From NCBI GenBank assembly GCA_965602655.1, contig CBFCZE010000118.1, forward strand, positions 1-8,231: a DNA stretch of 8,231 bases. Direction: 5' to 3'. Of the stretch, positions 6,184-8,231 are shown one piece after another. The stretch's first letter is position 1, and each line of letters opens with the position of its first letter. The notes below the pieces were generated by a model that was given only the letters and a program-made list of their open reading frames with translations, was not told where the DNA came from and made no database searches. Source of the DNA: JAAERC01 sp965602655 (GTDB lineage: Bacteria > Zixibacteria > MSB-5A5 > GN15 > PGXB01). Position numbers and translations under genes: made by a program.

Positions 6184-7119
6184 ATGATTAAAGATTTTGT
6201 GTTAAATGAGACCGTTACCGATTTTCTTGTCGTTCGCAGGAAAGACGTAAAAGAGTATAACGAAAAAAAATTCCTGACACTGGAGTTTGGTGATTCCAGC
6301 GGCCGCATTGCCGGTATCTGGTGGGAGCCGGAGCGATTTGCTATTGACGATCTTGAAAAGGGAATGGTGGTCAAGGTCAAAGGCGATGTGCAACTGTATC
6401 GCGAGAAAAACCAATTGCGGGTTAATCGGATGCGTCTGGCCAAAGACGATGAATACAATTTGGCGGATCTTTTGCCGCATTCCATATTTACAACGGAAGA
6501 GTTAAAGAAAAAAATCATCAGTTTGTCTGAAAAGGTGGAAAATAGCCACATATCCAAATTAATGGAATCATTCTGGACTGACGACGATTTTTTTACTGCA
6601 TATCTTAAGGCGGCGGCAGGAAAGCTCTGGCACCATGCTTATATTGGCGGTCTGGCCGAGCACTCTATTAATGTTACTGAAATTTGTATTAGTACGGCCA
6701 AAAGGTATGATTTTATCGATCGCGATCTTTTAATTTTCGGCGGTCTTTTTCACGATATGGGCAAGTTGTCACAGTATAAAATAACATCGTTTATTGATTA
6801 TACCGATGAGGGACGTCTTATCGGGCATATCAGTTGGGCCGATCATGAGATAGCCCGAAAGGCCGAATCCCTTGAAGCTTTTCCGGCGCACCTGCTGATG
6901 AAACTTCGGCATCTTATTCTGGCTCATCATGGACAGATTGAATTTGCTTCGCCGGTGGTGCCCCAGATACCGGAAGCCTTTATATTGTACTATGCCGATG
7001 AAATTGATTCAAAAATGGGTGCTGTCAGTAGAATCCGTGAGAAAAACGATGGCGCCGGCTGGTCGGAATATGTAAATCTTATAGGACGCCATCTATATTT
7101 TGGCGAAAAAGATAAATAG
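6184..7119 (+). CDS. yhaM: YhaM-type 3'-5' exoribonuclease (OB-fold plus HD domain)
   Basis: The 311-residue product matches the length and order of the YhaM/Cbf1 family. An N-terminal OB-fold nucleic-acid-binding domain (about 1-90: FLTLEFGDSSGRIAGIWW, then VVKVKGDVQLY) is followed by a helical linker. The HD phosphohydrolase domain (about 148-280) carries metal-binding candidates His160 (GLAEHS), His190-Asp191 (FHDMGK), His215, His248-His249 and Asp272 (ADEID). By family it is a cytoplasmic metal-dependent 3'-5' exonuclease acting on single-stranded RNA and possibly DNA. It reads divergently from lptF and lies 8 bp upstream of the ABC ATPase gene, so it probably heads that transcript. No functional link to the transporter is evident. 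A generic HD hydrolase is the alternative, but the OB-HD combination favours YhaM. Confidence 0.85.
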   Translation: MIKDFVLNETVTDFLVVRRKDVKEYNEKKFLTLEFGDSSGRIAGIWWEPERFAIDDLEKGMVVKVKGDVQLYREKNQLRVNRMRLAKDDEYNLADLLPHSIFTTEELKKKIISLSEKVENSHISKLMESFWTDDDFFTAYLKAAAGKLWHHAYIGGLAEHSINVTEICISTAKRYDFIDRDLLIFGGLFHDMGKLSQYKITSFIDYTDEGRLIGHISWADHEIARKAESLEAFPAHLLMKLRHLILAHHGQIEFASPVVPQIPEAFILYYADEIDSKMGAVSRIREKNDGAGWSEYVNLIGRHLYFGEKDK

Positions 7120-7127
7120 CCATAGTT

Positions 7128-7865
7128 ATGTCACCCTGTCAGGATACAGTAATCATGGAAACCAGAAATGTCTGTCGTCAAATTGCGGCAAATGGCAATG
7201 CTAAAAAGACGATTGATAATTTTTCCTACGCTTTTTATAAAGGAAATATCTATAATATAATCGGCCCGTCCGGCGCGGGGAAAACTTCATTTCTACGATT
7301 ATTAAACAGACTTGATGACCCTTCCGAAGGTGAAATTTTATATCACGATAAACCTCTTAAGTCGTATCAGCCGACACAATTGCGGAAAAATGTATCTCTG
7401 ATATTTCAGGAACCTTATCTGTTTCCAGGCACTGTTGGTTCAAATCTGGAGTTTTGCGAATCCGATTGTACTCAAGATGAAATAAAATTTCATCTGGAAC
7501 GGGTCGGATTGAATTATGGATTCGCCCAAAAAAATGTTTCGAAATTGTCAGTAGGGGAAAAACAGAGGGCGGCTATTGCCCGGTCACTTATATTAAAACC
7601 GGAGATATTGTTGCTCGATGAACCGACCGCGGCGTTGGATCCTGCATCGTCTCGGACTATTGAACAATTGATTCTATCGCTTATTGAGGAATTCTGTCAT
7701 ACCGCAATAATGGTAACGCATAATCCGGAGCAGGCGAAAAGAATGGGCGGTTATACTCTTTTAATGGTATCCGGTCGGCTTGTCGAAACCGGGAAAACAT
7801 CGGAGCTCCTAACCAATCCCAGAACTGAGCCGGGGAAGAAATATATCAGGCGTGAATTGAAATGA
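7128..7865 (+). CDS. fetA: FetA-like ABC transporter ATP-binding protein (metal efflux type)
   Basis: A complete ABC ATPase of 245 residues if the first ATG is used. Walker A is GPSGAGKTS (46-54), the Q-loop glutamine is Gln94, the signature is LSVGEKQ (140-146), Walker B is ILLLDEP (160-166), the D-loop is at 169-171 and the H-loop is His198. An in-frame ATG at 7155 (Met10) may be the true start. It has AGGA ten bases upstream, begins METRNV like the usual first strand, and puts Walker A near residue 37; the ATG at 7128 has no ribosome site. The FetA call comes mainly from the neighbour: the stop codon overlaps the start of a FetB/UPF0014 gene by 4 bp, implying translational coupling. In E. 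coli FetA-FetB exports iron under oxidative stress; substrate here is inferred only from family. Confidence 0.85.
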   Translation: MSPCQDTVIMETRNVCRQIAANGNAKKTIDNFSYAFYKGNIYNIIGPSGAGKTSFLRLLNRLDDPSEGEILYHDKPLKSYQPTQLRKNVSLIFQEPYLFPGTVGSNLEFCESDCTQDEIKFHLERVGLNYGFAQKNVSKLSVGEKQRAAIARSLILKPEILLLDEPTAALDPASSRTIEQLILSLIEEFCHTAIMVTHNPEQAKRMGGYTLLMVSGRLVETGKTSELLTNPRTEPGKKYIRRELK

Positions 7866-8231
7866 TTGAAACCGGATACATTCAGGTCCTGATGGCTTTT
7901 TTTCTGGTTGCGCTGGCATTTATCCTGTCCCGGATAAAGTCTATTCCGGTTGAAAAAGAGATAGCATTTGGATCTATCCGCACTTTTATTCAGTTAATCG
8001 CTGTCGGTTATGCTCTCGAATTTATTTTTAACAGCGAATCATTTTATTTGGTGCTGTTATCTGTGCTCATTATGCTTCTGGTCGCTGCCTATACGGCCGG
8101 AGAAAGGGCACGATTGTTTAAGGGCGGCTTTATTATTTCATTTGTTTCATTATCAATTGGATCTCTGGTTACTCTCGGTCTGATGTTGGTTCTAAATATT
8201 ATCAGCCCGGAGGCAAGATATATTATTCCGC
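7862..8231 (+). CDS. fetB: FetB/UPF0014 family membrane protein (partial, 3' end outside window)
   Basis: The first 123 codons are present; family members are about 260 residues, so roughly half the gene is cut by the right edge. The ATG sits in an ATGA overlap with the ATPase stop codon. The visible part is strongly hydrophobic, with helices at about 7-23, 34-55 (the FGSIRTFIQLIAVGYALEFIF stretch typical of the family), 61-77 and 90-113. The QL..VGY.L..IF pattern and the GERAR loop near 80-84 match the UPF0014/YbbM/FetB family as I know it. It would be the transmembrane subunit for the ATPase encoded just upstream, working in the inner membrane. Metal specificity cannot be read from this fragment. 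Confidence 0.85.
   Translation, partial: MIETGYIQVLMAFFLVALAFILSRIKSIPVEKEIAFGSIRTFIQLIAVGYALEFIFNSESFYLVLLSVLIMLLVAAYTAGERARLFKGGFIISFVSLSIGSLVTLGLMLVLNIISPEARYIIP

Noticed and set aside
6105..6557. Minus-strand open frames at 6105-6557 and 6202-6480, and a plus-strand frame at 6287-6505
   Set aside because: They overlap the OB-fold part of the YhaM-type gene in other frames. The YhaM protein is complete and well supported.
1..8231. CRISPR array, tRNA, rRNA, integrase or transposase
   Set aside because: No regularly spaced repeats, tRNA-like cloverleaf, rRNA segments or recombinase motifs were seen on reading both strands.

Overview
The window reads as a chromosomal segment of a Gram-negative (two-membrane) bacterium, most likely from the FCB superphylum and possibly Zixibacteria or a relative. 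The lineage call rests on three things. The leftmost gene is a gingipain-type C25 peptidase. Its C-terminus carries dockerin-like repeats of the NILDIIFLINYKYK / DILDIVYLIN kind, which I associate from memory with that group. There is also an LptF/LptG pair, which implies lipopolysaccharide export. This is an inference; no rRNA or other phylogenetic marker is present.

Layout. (1) Positions 1-3073, minus strand: one uninterrupted reading frame of 1024 codons running off the left edge, encoding a secreted multidomain C25 cysteine peptidase (signal peptide, propeptide, catalytic domain, Ig-like and jelly-roll modules, thrombospondin type 3-like calcium repeats, dockerin-like end). It has a near-consensus promoter (TTGACA, 17 bp, TATATT) and a clear Shine-Dalgarno. 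(2) Positions 3074-3668: an AT-rich gap of about 600 bp with no convincing gene. It holds that promoter, an 18-bp perfect palindrome with nested half-sites, and three copies of a degenerate repeat with core TGGGTTCGTTT. Two of these copies face each other like terminal inverted repeats of a roughly 320-bp element. (3) Positions 3669-6079, minus strand: lptF then lptG, 11 bp apart, encoding the two membrane subunits of the LPS export ABC transporter. (4) Positions 6184-8231, plus strand, divergent from lptF: a YhaM-type OB-fold/HD-domain 3'-5' exoribonuclease, then an ABC ATPase and a UPF0014/FetB-type membrane protein. The last two overlap by 4 bp, and the third gene is cut by the right edge.

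How the genes work together. LptF and LptG would form the inner-membrane core that extracts LPS and feeds it to the periplasmic bridge; their ATPase LptB is not in the window. The FetA/FetB-like pair would form a second, separate ABC transporter (metal efflux by family assignment). The nuclease gene sits immediately upstream and may only share a transcript with it. The C25 protein is exported and is probably a surface or extracellular peptidase. No RNA genes, CRISPR arrays, transposases or phage genes were seen. The part least explained by known features is the 3.2-3.63 kb intergenic block.
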